Below, piece after piece: positions 1 through 8,142 of a DNA stretch of 39,423 nucleotides; position 1 is the first letter of the stretch; each line of letters opens with the position of its first letter. The translations under genes and the position numbers were made by a program. Source of the stretch: Pseudomonadota bacterium. Its GTDB lineage: Bacteria > Oederibacteriota > Muellerivitia > Muellerivitales > Muellerivitaceae. The notes under the pieces are model-generated. The model saw only the letters and a program-made list of their open reading frames with translations, was not told the DNA's origin and ran no database searches. The DNA lies in NCBI GenBank assembly GCA_021324075.1, contig JAJPJW010000086.1:1-39423 (forward strand). Reading direction: 5' to 3'.

Positions 1-313
1 AGAAAGCCGTTCCCGAGAACAAGCCACCGCTGTCCACCAGGAGGATGTTTTTGGCCCCCACTTCCTGGGTGATTTTCTTGATCAAGGCCGCCCGGCGGGT
101 CACCCCGCCCACGGGTTTGGAGGCGTCGTCGCTGGCCACGGGTTCCACCTGGCCCAGGTGGTCGTTCGTGAATAGGATCGTCAGGTGGACTTCCCGGGCC
201 AGGCAGAGGCCGGGGAAAAGAGAAGTGGCGGAGAAAAGGAACCAAAACGCGATAACAAGTGGTTTGGAAAAGGTTTTTTTTCCGAAGGGGCGGTTCGCGT
301 CTTCGCGGTTCAT
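1..313 (-). CDS. 5'-nucleotidase/UshA-like metallophosphatase, exported, partial (runs off left edge)
   Basis: Only the first 104 codons are in the window. The start is the ATG at 313, 11 bases after the STAS gene stop, with no clear Shine-Dalgarno. The protein has a basic N-terminus, a hydrophobic stretch (about residues 19-39) ending in a signal-peptidase-like LCLA, then ILFTNDHLGQVEP (46-58), GGVTRRAALIKK (69-80) and ILLVDSGGLFSGT (90-102). These match the opening motifs of the UshA/5'-nucleotidase metallophosphatase family, which is periplasmic and hydrolyses nucleotides or UDP-sugars. Odd: the usual D-x-H metal motif reads D-H-L, and the usual GD aspartate is Gly97, so two expected metal ligands are missing. 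The enzyme may be inactive or altered. It is the last visible gene of the smc-ftsY operon. Family call fairly sure, activity unsure. Confidence 0.75.
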   Translation of the reverse strand, partial: MNREDANRPFGKKTFSKPLVIAFWFLFSATSLFPGLCLAREVHLTILFTNDHLGQVEPVASDDASKPVGGVTRRAALIKKITQEVGAKNILLVDSGGLFSGTAF

Positions 314-324
314 TACGGGCGGGC

Positions 325-675
325 TTAAAACTCGCTGATGGCGTCTTGCTCGGTTTTCAGGATGTGAAAAAGTCCCGGCAGTTCCAGCAGGTCGAACACT
401 TTATAGATATCCGGGCTGACGTTGGCGATCTTGATGTCGCCCCGGTTTTTACGCACGTCCTTAATGATCGACATCAAAACACCGAAACCCGCGCTGGAAA
501 TATAGGTCAGTTTTTTCATGTTGAGGACAATCTTATATTGTTTCTTCTTGAAGAGCTCCTGGAGGATGGCCTCAAACTCGCCCACCGTGTTGATGTCCAG
601 CACTCCCTCGATGTCAACCACGGTAACCGATGTATTGGACATGGCGGCTCGCGATGCAAGCACCAGACGTTCCAT
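325..675 (-). CDS. STAS-domain protein, anti-sigma factor antagonist (SpoIIAA/RsbV-like)
   Basis: A 116-residue single STAS domain. The pattern VVDIEGVLDINTVGEFE followed by MKKLTYISSAGFGVLMS is that of SpoIIAA/RsbV-type anti-anti-sigma factors. In those, the serine in the D/S-S-A/S-G motif is phosphorylated by a partner kinase and controls anti-sigma binding; the equivalent here is the ISSAG serine pair. The start at 675 is preferred over the internal Met12 because AAGGAGG sits about seven bases upstream of it. It lies 12 bases after ftsY and 11 before the 5'-nucleotidase-like gene, so it is probably co-transcribed. No partner kinase (RsbW/SpoIIAB) or PP2C phosphatase is in the window, so the regulated sigma factor cannot be named. 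Confidence 0.88.
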   Translation of the reverse strand: MERLVLASRAAMSNTSVTVVDIEGVLDINTVGEFEAILQELFKKKQYKIVLNMKKLTYISSAGFGVLMSIIKDVRKNRGDIKIANVSPDIYKVFDLLELPGLFHILKTEQDAISEF

Positions 676-687
676 TCAAAAGCCTCC

Positions 688-1611
688 TTAAACGTTAACC
701 AGCGGATCCGGTATCAAAGCCTCGGAAAAAAGCTGCGGGTCGTAAGGGACCAGGTCTTCCAAGCCTTCCCCCATCCCCAAAAACCGCACGGGAAGCCCCA
801 ACTCCTCGCAAAGGGCGACGGCGATCCCGCCTTTGGCCGTCCCATCCAACTTCGTCAGGACCAATCCTGTTAAGGGTGTTCCCTTATTGAACTCTCGGGC
901 TTGGTTCAAACCGTTTTGACCCGTGTTGGCGTCCAGGACCAGCCACTTCTCCAAGGCAATGCCCGGTGCGGCTTTTTCAGCAACCCGGGAAATTTTTTGA
1001 AGCTCTTCCATCAAATTCTGCCGGTTATGAAGCCGGCCGGCCGTATCCACCACAAAACAGTCCACACCGTGGGAAAGGCCGGATTTTAACGCGTCAAATA
1101 CTACCGTCGAGGGGGCCGCCCCATGGGAGCCCCGAACGAACTCTACTTTAGCACGGGAGGCCCATTCCGTCAGCTGTTCTTCTGCGGCGGCGCGAAAGGT
1201 ATCGGCAGCCGCCAACAGCACCTTTCGTCCGTCTTTGGAAAAGCAGGCCGCCAACTTGCCGGCCGTCGTCGTCTTCCCCGCCCCGTTAACCCCGGCCAGG
1301 AGGATAACAACAGGGGTTGGAGGATTCCAAGGGGAGTAGGCCTTGGAAAGCCGCCGGGAGATGGCCCCCCTCAACTGGCGGGTAAGGCTGCCCGGATCCG
1401 CTCTTCCTTCCTTTTTGACCGCTTCGACCGTTTCCTTGATGATGGCTTGCGCGGTGGCCGCTCCCATATCGGCAGCAACCAACCTTTCTTCCAATTCCTG
1501 TAAAGTTGCGCTTGAAAGGGCTTCCGGCCGCTTCAAAAAACTTTCCAGGGGGGCGGTCAGCTGTTGGGCGGTTTTTCGGAGCCCATTCTTAAATTTGTCG
1601 AATAAACCCAT
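688..1611 (-). CDS. ftsY: signal recognition particle receptor FtsY
   Basis: FtsY is the SRP receptor GTPase that docks ribosome-nascent-chain/SRP complexes at the membrane translocon. The 307-residue protein has the helical N domain (about 1-95) and the G domain with GVNGAGKTT (107-115), ADTFRAAAEEQL (136-147), DTAGRL (189-194), TKLDGTAKGG (253-262) and the closing GMGEGLEDLVPYDP. The acidic A domain found in some FtsY proteins is absent; this short form is common. It sits 33 bases after a GT9 glycosyltransferase gene that overlaps smc, giving an smc-GT9-ftsY order. smc-ftsY linkage is known in many bacteria. The Shine-Dalgarno is weak, but the MGLFDKFKNGL start is typical of the family. Confidence 0.97.
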   Translation of the reverse strand: MGLFDKFKNGLRKTAQQLTAPLESFLKRPEALSSATLQELEERLVAADMGAATAQAIIKETVEAVKKEGRADPGSLTRQLRGAISRRLSKAYSPWNPPTPVVILLAGVNGAGKTTTAGKLAACFSKDGRKVLLAAADTFRAAAEEQLTEWASRAKVEFVRGSHGAAPSTVVFDALKSGLSHGVDCFVVDTAGRLHNRQNLMEELQKISRVAEKAAPGIALEKWLVLDANTGQNGLNQAREFNKGTPLTGLVLTKLDGTAKGGIAVALCEELGLPVRFLGMGEGLEDLVPYDPQLFSEALIPDPLVNV

Positions 1612-1644
1612 TCTAGATGATCCAAAAAAGGGATGAACTGTTTG

Positions 1645-2763
1645 CTATTGCCGCTTTTGCCGTGAATGGCGGAGGGCCTTTTCAATTTCCTTCAAAACTT
1701 CTCCTGGAGGGACTGAGTCACATTGACAATCTTTTGAACGCAGGATCTTGGGCTTCAAATTCCCCGCCTTCAAAGGCGCCCAGCGGGAGGGCTCACTGGG
1801 CCCGAAAACCGCCAGGACCCTCGTCACCAGGGCGGCCAAATGCATCAAACCACTGTCATTACAAACAAACAACTCAAACCGTTTGGCGGCCTCTAGTATA
1901 AATAAAACATCGTTCTCCGGTAAGGCAAAGAGGTTCGGAATTTTGGCACAGAGGCCCTTAAATCGTTGCAAGCGGTCTTCCTCCCCCAAGCCATGGACCA
2001 GCAGGATCTTAACCCCAGGGAAGAAAGCCGCTTTTCGCACAACATGGGCGTAATGCTCCAAAGACCAGCGGTTATCCACCTTTAACAGGGTCGGGTGGAG
2101 GGCCAAGACAAAGGTCTTTGGACCCACCCCAATCCGGTCATAAAAAACCTGGACGCGGTTGCGAATGCCCTTCCCAACATTCGGAAGGGACAACCTGATT
2201 TCGGCGGATTTATGCGGGTTCAATCCAAGGGGCTTTAGCAATAAAAGGCTTTTTTCCATTTCATGGAGATTCTCCCCGGGCGGTGGTACCCCCAGGTTGA
2301 AAACCCTCCTGGAGGCCTCCCTTGATTTGCCCGCGTCCCAAAAACCGACGCGGCGGGAACAGCCGGGGCCCAGGGCCAGGATGGCCGATGTGGTTGAAAA
2401 AGGATAGGAATGAAAATCGACAACCAGGTCGTAGCGCCTTGTTTTCAACCGCAAAAAAAGGGCGATGCGGCTTAAAAAGTTTTTACGGAAGACAAGGATT
2501 TCTGCGCGGGGAAAAAGGAACTTCGCAATGGAAGCGTTGCGTTCCCCGGCGACCACGGTCAGCCGTCCAGTGGCACCCAACTGGCTTTCCAGAAACTGAA
2601 GCGCCGGTGTGGAGAGGAGGAAGTCCCCCAGCCGGTCGGGGCGCAAGGCCAGTACCGACATGCCGGGTTTCAACCGGAAGGGGCCGGCGGCGGAAGCCTT
2701 CGGGCCCAGCCCTTTCCAGAATAGTTTTTTGGCGGTCGATTCAAAAAAGGCGGCGGGACTCAA
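1645..2763 (-). CDS. glycosyltransferase family 9 (ADP-heptose:LPS heptosyltransferase-like)
   Basis: A GT9-type protein of 372 residues. MSVLALRPDRLGDFLLSTPA (35-54) is the N-terminal nucleotide-sugar-fold signature of the WaaF/WaaC/RfaF group. Near the C-terminus, FVCNDSGLMHLAALVTRVLAVFG followed by PSEPSRWAPL is the donor-binding GT9 motif. Family members add heptose or similar sugars to lipid A-core glycans at the inner face of the cytoplasmic membrane. The reading frame opens with TTG at 2763 inside a TTGA overlap with the smc stop, suggesting translational coupling. An internal ATG at residue 35 would give a more canonical N-terminus, but a short basic extension like this one is common in the family. 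The substrate cannot be told from sequence. Confidence 0.88.
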   Translation of the reverse strand: MSPAAFFESTAKKLFWKGLGPKASAAGPFRLKPGMSVLALRPDRLGDFLLSTPALQFLESQLGATGRLTVVAGERNASIAKFLFPRAEILVFRKNFLSRIALFLRLKTRRYDLVVDFHSYPFSTTSAILALGPGCSRRVGFWDAGKSREASRRVFNLGVPPPGENLHEMEKSLLLLKPLGLNPHKSAEIRLSLPNVGKGIRNRVQVFYDRIGVGPKTFVLALHPTLLKVDNRWSLEHYAHVVRKAAFFPGVKILLVHGLGEEDRLQRFKGLCAKIPNLFALPENDVLFILEAAKRFELFVCNDSGLMHLAALVTRVLAVFGPSEPSRWAPLKAGNLKPKILRSKDCQCDSVPPGEVLKEIEKALRHSRQKRQ

Positions 2764-5700
2764 GACACCGGGGATTCTTCGGGGGAGTTTTCCCTGAACT
2801 TGGTGGAAATGATCTTGGAGACGCCCGATTCCTGCATGGTGACGCCGTACATGACGTCGGCCGTCTCCATGCTGACCTTGCTGTGGGTGATCATGATGAA
2901 CTGCGTCTTCTTGCTGAATTCCCGGAGCAGGTGGGTGAAGCGTCCCACGTTGACGTCGTCCAGGGGGGCATCGATCTCATCCAGCAGGCAGAAGGGACTG
3001 GGCTTGACCATGAACAGCGCGAAGAGTAGGGCGATGGCCGTCAGGGCCTTTTCGCCGCCCGAAAGCAGGGAGACCGACTGCAGGCGCTTGCCGGGGGGCC
3101 GGGCCACGATCTCGATGCCCGATTCCAGCACGTCGCCCTCGTCGATGAGGATCAGTTCGGCCCTTCCGCCCTCGAAAAGCCGCTGGAAGGTATCCTTGAA
3201 GTTTTCCTGGACCGTGGCGAAGGTCGAGGTGAAAAGCTCCTTGGAGGTCAGGTTGATCTTGTTGATGGCCTTCTGGAGGTCGTCCTTGGCCTTCAAGAGG
3301 TCGTCCCTTTGTTCGGTCAGGAACTTATACCGTTGGTTGAGCTCGTCGTATTCCTCGACGGCCACCATATTGACCAGCCCCAGGCGCTCGATTTTGGCGC
3401 GCAGCTCGATGGATTCCTTTTCCGCCGACTCCTCGTCAAAGTCCTTTTCAAGGGCCACCGGGGGGTTGTCCAGGTCCACCTTGTACTCCACTTGGAGCTT
3501 TTCCTCGATGTTGCGGGCCTCGACGTTCACCTGGGCTTCCTGCACCTCGAAACCGTGGAGGTCCTTTTGGATCTCCTCGGACTTGCCCCGGGCCTGCCTT
3601 ACCTTTTCCGCCCGCTCTTCGGTTTCCATGGCGGCCTTCTCGCGTTTTTCGACGATGATCTTGACCCGGGCGTCGGCCGCTTGCTTGGACTCGGAAAGGC
3701 CCCCCACCTTTTTTTCCAGGTCGTCCAGGTCCAGCGACATCTGTTGTTCCTGCAGGTCGATCTGCTGGTTCTCCTCCCTTTTTTGGGCCACCGACTGGGT
3801 CAATTGATCCTGTTCGGTCTGGTAGCGTTCCGCTTCTTCCTTGGACCTTGCGGCCACTTCATCCAAGGCGGAGAGTTCAAGTTCCACCTGGAGGATTTGT
3901 TTTGAGATTTCCTCTTTTTGGGACTGCAGTTCCTGCAGGTGGCGGCGGGCCTCCGAAATCTCCTCTTGGGTCAGATGATGGGCCTGCTCGCTTTCAGCCA
4001 AAAGCCGGCTCAATTCCTGGATGCGATTCTTATCGGTGTTCCAATGCTCTTCCAGTGCGGCCTTTTCTTTTTCTTCAGCGACCTTCTCGGTTGAAAGCCG
4101 GGAAAGGGTTTCCTGGGACTGGGTGATTTCCTTTTCCATTTCCGCCAGGCGGATTTTAATCTGTTGGCGGCGGGTTTCGGCAGCCAAAAGCCGGTCTTCG
4201 ATCTCTTTCCGATTCTTCTTCGTTTCGCTCAAAAGTCCTTCGGATTGCTGGATTTGCACTTCCAGCGACTTGATTTTCTCGGAGAGCTCTGTCATTTCGC
4301 GGTGGCGGCCCAAGAGGGAAACCCCGGTCACGGCCGATCCGGCCTTGATAAAGCCCATCGGGCCCATCCGGTCGCCTTCCTGGGTGACAAAGCGGACCTT
4401 GGGATAGCTTCCGGTCAAGGCCTCGGCGACGGAAAGATCCCGGACGAAGACGTCCTGGTCGAATAGGAAGCGGACAACCGGTTCCATCTGGGGATCGTAC
4501 TTTAGAAAGGAAACGACCGAAGCTTCGACGCCGGTTTCCGAAAGTACCTTCTCCGGCAGCCGGTCGGAGGGCGCCTGGCGGAGGTCCTCCAAAACGAAAA
4601 GGGAGACTTTTCCTTGCCCCTCGGATTTCAAATAATCGATCACTTTGTGGGCCGTAGCCCGGTTCTGAACCACCAGGGATTGCAGTTGCCCCCCTAAAAG
4701 GGCTTCCACTGCGTTCTCATGGGCCTGGTCCACCGAGATCAAGTTGGCCACCACACCGAGGACTTCCTGCCACATCAGGGGTTCGGTTTGCTTGGCCTGG
4801 AGGATGACCTTCACCCCCGCGTCATAGCCGGTGAGCTTGTTTTGCAGCTCTTCCAAAACGCCATAGCGCGACCGCACTTCCGAGTAATTGTTGTTGAGTT
4901 GTTTGAGGCTGGCGTTGATCTCGTCGATTTGGGTTTCCTGGTGGGCCAGGGTTCCTTGGAACTGCAGGATATTCTCATCCAGTTGGGTTTCCTCGGATTG
5001 GACCGCGCCTTTTTCCGCGTTGATTTTCGAGAGCCGTTGTTCGGTCTCGTTGAACTCCCGTTGCAGCCGATCGACCTGGGCGGTCAAGTCAGCCACCCGG
5101 CGCGACGTCTCCTCGTCCTGGGATTTGAGCGATTCCAGTTCCGCCTTCATCTGGGCGGCCTTTTTGACCAGGTCCATGGCGGCCGCATTCTTGGTTTCCA
5201 GGTCCTGGTTCTTGGCTGAGAGGTCGCCGTCAAGGGCGGAAAGTTTTTCTCCCAGGCCCGCCTTGAGTCCGTCTTTTTCCTTCTTCTGGGACTCCTTGTT
5301 CTGGAGAAGCTGGAGCCGTTCCGCCACCCAGACCTTCAACTGTTCGATCCGGCTTAAGGCTTCGGCCGCCTGTTGTTCGTTGCGTTGTTTCTGGTCGGCC
5401 AGCATGTTGCGGTGCCGCCTGGTGCCTTCCACCCGGCCCTGGGTGACTTCCACTTCGCTGGCGGCCTTATAGGCTTGTTCCCTGACGCCCGCCAGTTCCT
5501 GCTCGATCTCGTTGAGTTGGGCCCGATGGCCCTTCTCGTCCTGTTCCAGTTTGTGGGTTTCGGATTGGGCCCCTTCCAGGCGCTCCCTCACCTGGGTCAT
5601 CTTATGGTGCAGGTCCTTGAGCTTGTTTTTAAGCTTGGCCGACTTGTCCAAGTGGATCTGGACCTGCAGCTTGGCGAGTTCTTCCTTGTACTCCCGGTAC

Positions 5701-6341
5701 TTCTCGGCCTGCTTGGCCTGGCGTTCCAGGGTGGAAATCTGGCGTTTGATCTCGGCGATGATGTCGGAGATGCGGATCAGGTTCTGGTCCGTGGCTTCCA
5801 GTTTGCGCAGGGCCTCCACCTTGCGGGCCTTGTACTTGGTGATGCCGGCGGCTTCCTCGAAGATGGCCCGGCGTTCGGCGGGTTTGGACATGACGATCTG
5901 ATCCATCTGGCCCTGGGCCATGACCGAATAAGTACTGACCCCCAACCCGGTCCCCATGAAGAGTTCCTTCACGTCCTTGAGGCGGGCCGGCGCCTTGTTG
6001 ATAAGGTATTCCCCTTCGCCGGAGCGGAAAACCCGCCGGGTGATGGAGATTTCGTTGTAGTCCAGGGGAAGGGTCTTGTCCTCATTGGAAAGGGTCAGGG
6101 TGACTTCGGACATGCTCGAAGGCTTGCGGGAATCCGTGCCGTTGAAAATGACATCCGTCATCTCAGCGGCGCGCAGGCCCTTGGCCGATTGCTCGCCCAT
6201 GACCCAGCGGATGCTGTCGGCCACGTTGGTTTTTCCGCAGCCGTTGGGTCCCACTACGGCGGTAACGCCGGGTTCGAAAATCAGCTCCGTTTTATCGGCG
6301 AAAGATTTAAAACCGTGGATTTCGAGTTTTTTCAGGAACAA
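2760..6341 (-). CDS. smc: chromosome segregation protein SMC
   Basis: SMC is the condensin ATPase that loops and organises the chromosome with ScpA/ScpB. The 1193-residue length is normal. The Walker A is GPNGCGKT (31-38), preceded by LEIHGFKSFADKTEL. The N-terminal head continues with QGQMDQIVMSKPAERR and FEEAAGITKYKARK. Two long coiled coils flank a hinge that opens near TGYDAGVKVILQAK and includes VLGVVANLISVD. The C-terminal head has the LLSGGEKALTAIALLFA signature and Walker B FCLLDEIDAPLDD. The start is TTG at 6341 with GGAG eight bases upstream. A GT9 gene overlaps its stop by four bases and ftsY follows. scpA and scpB are not in the window. Confidence 0.98.
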   Translation of the reverse strand: MFLKKLEIHGFKSFADKTELIFEPGVTAVVGPNGCGKTNVADSIRWVMGEQSAKGLRAAEMTDVIFNGTDSRKPSSMSEVTLTLSNEDKTLPLDYNEISITRRVFRSGEGEYLINKAPARLKDVKELFMGTGLGVSTYSVMAQGQMDQIVMSKPAERRAIFEEAAGITKYKARKVEALRKLEATDQNLIRISDIIAEIKRQISTLERQAKQAEKYREYKEELAKLQVQIHLDKSAKLKNKLKDLHHKMTQVRERLEGAQSETHKLEQDEKGHRAQLNEIEQELAGVREQAYKAASEVEVTQGRVEGTRRHRNMLADQKQRNEQQAAEALSRIEQLKVWVAERLQLLQNKESQKKEKDGLKAGLGEKLSALDGDLSAKNQDLETKNAAAMDLVKKAAQMKAELESLKSQDEETSRRVADLTAQVDRLQREFNETEQRLSKINAEKGAVQSEETQLDENILQFQGTLAHQETQIDEINASLKQLNNNYSEVRSRYGVLEELQNKLTGYDAGVKVILQAKQTEPLMWQEVLGVVANLISVDQAHENAVEALLGGQLQSLVVQNRATAHKVIDYLKSEGQGKVSLFVLEDLRQAPSDRLPEKVLSETGVEASVVSFLKYDPQMEPVVRFLFDQDVFVRDLSVAEALTGSYPKVRFVTQEGDRMGPMGFIKAGSAVTGVSLLGRHREMTELSEKIKSLEVQIQQSEGLLSETKKNRKEIEDRLLAAETRRQQIKIRLAEMEKEITQSQETLSRLSTEKVAEEKEKAALEEHWNTDKNRIQELSRLLAESEQAHHLTQEEISEARRHLQELQSQKEEISKQILQVELELSALDEVAARSKEEAERYQTEQDQLTQSVAQKREENQQIDLQEQQMSLDLDDLEKKVGGLSESKQAADARVKIIVEKREKAAMETEERAEKVRQARGKSEEIQKDLHGFEVQEAQVNVEARNIEEKLQVEYKVDLDNPPVALEKDFDEESAEKESIELRAKIERLGLVNMVAVEEYDELNQRYKFLTEQRDDLLKAKDDLQKAINKINLTSKELFTSTFATVQENFKDTFQRLFEGGRAELILIDEGDVLESGIEIVARPPGKRLQSVSLLSGGEKALTAIALLFALFMVKPSPFCLLDEIDAPLDDVNVGRFTHLLREFSKKTQFIMITHSKVSMETADVMYGVTMQESGVSKIISTKFRENSPEESPVS

Positions 6342-6504
6342 GCTTTTGTCTCCAAAAAAGGGGATTTAAAAGGCAAATGGCGAGGAAAGGTGGCGGAAAG
6401 GCCTTCGAAGCACGAATTTACCATCCCCACAGGTAGATGGCAAGGGGATTCAAACTACCAAATGTAGAGGCCGTGGGGAGTTCTGGGTTGTCCGGTTCGG
6501 CGGC

Positions 6505-6978
6505 TTAATTGAATTCCAAAAGCGAGAAGGCCAGGTTGGTGCGGCGCAGGCGGTTGGAAATCAGGCTGATCAAGGTACAGAACACGTCGTAAGCCACTTC
6601 GGGATTCTTCTTGAGGAATTTTTTGAAGTCCTCACCTTTGATCACGTGCACCGAGCAGTCCTCCCGCGCCTTCACCGTAGCCGAATAGGGTGCGTCATCA
6701 AACACGCTCATTTCGCCGAAGATGGACCCGCGGTTGAGGTCCGCCAGGTATTTCTTTTCGCCCGGTTCCTTGCCCGATTTGGAAACCTCGGCCCGGCCGC
6801 TGATCATGATGTGGAGGCTTCCGCCCGGCTGGCCCTCCTCGATGATGGCCTGGCCCGCCTTGAAATTCTGGACCTTGCCCAGTTTGAAGATCTGGCTCAA
6901 GGTCTTGTCTTCCATCCCGTCGAAAAGGCTGACTTCCTTCAGAAAATCCGTAACCGGCGCTTCCTTGCGGGCTGACAT
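6505..6978 (-). CDS. cyclic nucleotide-binding (CAP_ED) domain protein
   Basis: A 157-residue stand-alone cNMP-binding-fold protein with no helix-turn-helix or kinase domain. The beta-roll is seen in KLGKVQNFKAGQAIIEEGQ, LHIMISGRAEVSKSG, NRGSIFGEMSVFDDAPYSAT and CSVHVIKGEDFKKFLKKNP, followed by C-terminal helices. The phosphate-binding cassette reads FGEMSVFDDAPYSAT. The Arg that contacts the cyclic phosphate in CRP/PKA (PRAA pattern) is Tyr here, so it may bind another ligand or none. The start is set by GGGAGGAG five bases upstream. It is separated from smc by 163 bases with no gene. Such small proteins often act as regulatory subunits, but no partner is evident. Confidence 0.88.
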   Translation of the reverse strand: MSARKEAPVTDFLKEVSLFDGMEDKTLSQIFKLGKVQNFKAGQAIIEEGQPGGSLHIMISGRAEVSKSGKEPGEKKYLADLNRGSIFGEMSVFDDAPYSATVKAREDCSVHVIKGEDFKKFLKKNPEVAYDVFCTLISLISNRLRRTNLAFSLLEFN

Positions 6979-7043
6979 AGGGCTCCTCCCTGGCTTCTTA
7001 AGATGAACTGGTTATGGGGTGAATAATGTTGAACGGGGCAAAC

Positions 7044-7181
7044 CTAGCGGCGGGGCCGAGGACCCCCTTCTTGTCTTTCTTTTTTAGACTTCCAGACCAA
7101 GTAATAGGTCCGGGCCAGGGAAAAAACCAGACCGCAGAACCCCAGGCCATAAAGCAGATAAGCGGCCACATGGTTCGACAT
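7044..7181 (-). CDS. small single-pass membrane protein (45 residues)
   Basis: A short frame of 45 codons from ATG at 7181 to TAG at 7044. It starts MSNHVAAYLLYGLGFCGLVF, continues with a hydrophobic helix (about residues 5-29) and ends in a strongly basic, charged tail (WKSKKERQ... PRPRR). Size, the Tyr-Gly at the start of the helix and the basic cytoplasmic tail resemble CcmD-type proteins, but no cytochrome c maturation genes are nearby, so that link is weak. It lies 15 bases after the stop of the proline-rich exported protein on the same strand. There is no good Shine-Dalgarno. It is probably real because of the clean membrane-helix-plus-basic-tail pattern, but chance cannot be excluded. 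Confidence 0.5.
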   Translation of the reverse strand: MSNHVAAYLLYGLGFCGLVFSLARTYYLVWKSKKERQEGGPRPRR

Positions 7182-7196
7182 GGCCGGGGCCTGCGG

Positions 7197-8024
7197 CTAC
7201 TTATCCGCCGAGGCGACGGAATAGCGGTAAGGCGCATCCCAGCTTGGAACTATACGGTTGGGCGAGAGTCGGCGTCCGAATTTCTTCTGGAGAAGGTGGA
7301 GGACTTTCAGGTCCGCATCCCGCATTTTTTGGGATTGCATCAAGGACGTTTCAGAGGGGAAAACTCCCTCGTCCGGCCCCACCCGGAGCCAAACCCTCTT
7401 GTTGGACGCCTGTTTGACATAAACCTGGACTGCTAATTTGGACTTGGGGACCAGGAAATTGAACTCCCGCCATTGGCTGCCCTCCTGTCCCTGGTAATTG
7501 CCCTCCTCGGGTTTTCCCTGGCCAGGGCTGACCAGCTTGTATTTCTTGAAAATCAAGGCATTCAATACTTCCTGGGAAGTCCAGGCCATACGGGAAGTTT
7601 CATTGCCCCCCTTGGCCCTCACCCAACCCCCAAAGATGACGTTGGGACGGTATTTGGAGTGGATGTAAGGATTCCCGCCCGACGCCGCTTTTTTCTCCGG
7701 TTTAGACTCGGTAACAGGTGCGGCCGTTTCGGAGGCCGGGGCGGCAGCGGCAGTACCCGCATCTCCCGGCAAGGGCGGATTGGCGGCGGCCGCAGTAGCG
7801 GGAGCCTGCTGGTTGGGAAGGGGCGGCAATGCCTGCCCTTGGCTGTCGGCCGCGGCGGTTGCCGGCGCCTGGGAATTGGGCAGGGGCGGAAGTGCGTTCG
7901 TCGTGGCTGGGGCGGCGGAAACCGTGCCTTGGTTCGGCAGGGGAGGCAGGGGCGGCATGTCCTGGGCGAAGAGGCTCTTCGCCGCCAAAATCAGGAGAAG
8001 GAATAGCGCAAGCCGTTTGATCAT
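7197..8024 (-). CDS. exported protein with PPLPN repeats, function unknown
   Basis: A 275-residue protein not recognised as a known family. A signal peptide (MIKRLALFLLLILAAKSLFA) is followed by a low-complexity Pro/Ala region (about 22-115) carrying repeated PPLPN units separated by Gln/Ala-rich spacers. A globular C-terminal part (about 118-275) has several beta-strand-like stretches (NVIFGGWVRAK, WREFNFLVPKSKLAVQVYVK, RVWLRVGPDEGVF). The Pro-rich arm probably spans periplasm or extends from the surface; this is inference. AAGGAG lies about seven bases before the ATG at 8024. The next gene on this strand, 8143-8640, also encodes a small exported protein, so this may be an envelope cluster. 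Confidence 0.8.
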   Translation of the reverse strand: MIKRLALFLLLILAAKSLFAQDMPPLPPLPNQGTVSAAPATTNALPPLPNSQAPATAAADSQGQALPPLPNQQAPATAAAANPPLPGDAGTAAAAPASETAAPVTESKPEKKAASGGNPYIHSKYRPNVIFGGWVRAKGGNETSRMAWTSQEVLNALIFKKYKLVSPGQGKPEEGNYQGQEGSQWREFNFLVPKSKLAVQVYVKQASNKRVWLRVGPDEGVFPSETSLMQSQKMRDADLKVLHLLQKKFGRRLSPNRIVPSWDAPYRYSVASADK

Positions 8025-8142
8025 GCCAAAGCTCCTTGCTTATATTAGGAAAGTCTTTTTGGAAGGCCCTTATTTTAACCCGATTGGTAAAAGCCCCAAC
8101 AAAATTCTTTTTAGGGGCCGGCCCCAGGTTAACGAGTGCCGT

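Noticed and set aside
5373-6467. Plus-strand frame of 364 codons opposite smc
   Set aside because: Antisense shadow of the high-GC smc coding sequence. Composition is Leu/Phe/Gly-rich noise and the minus-strand frame carries all SMC motifs.
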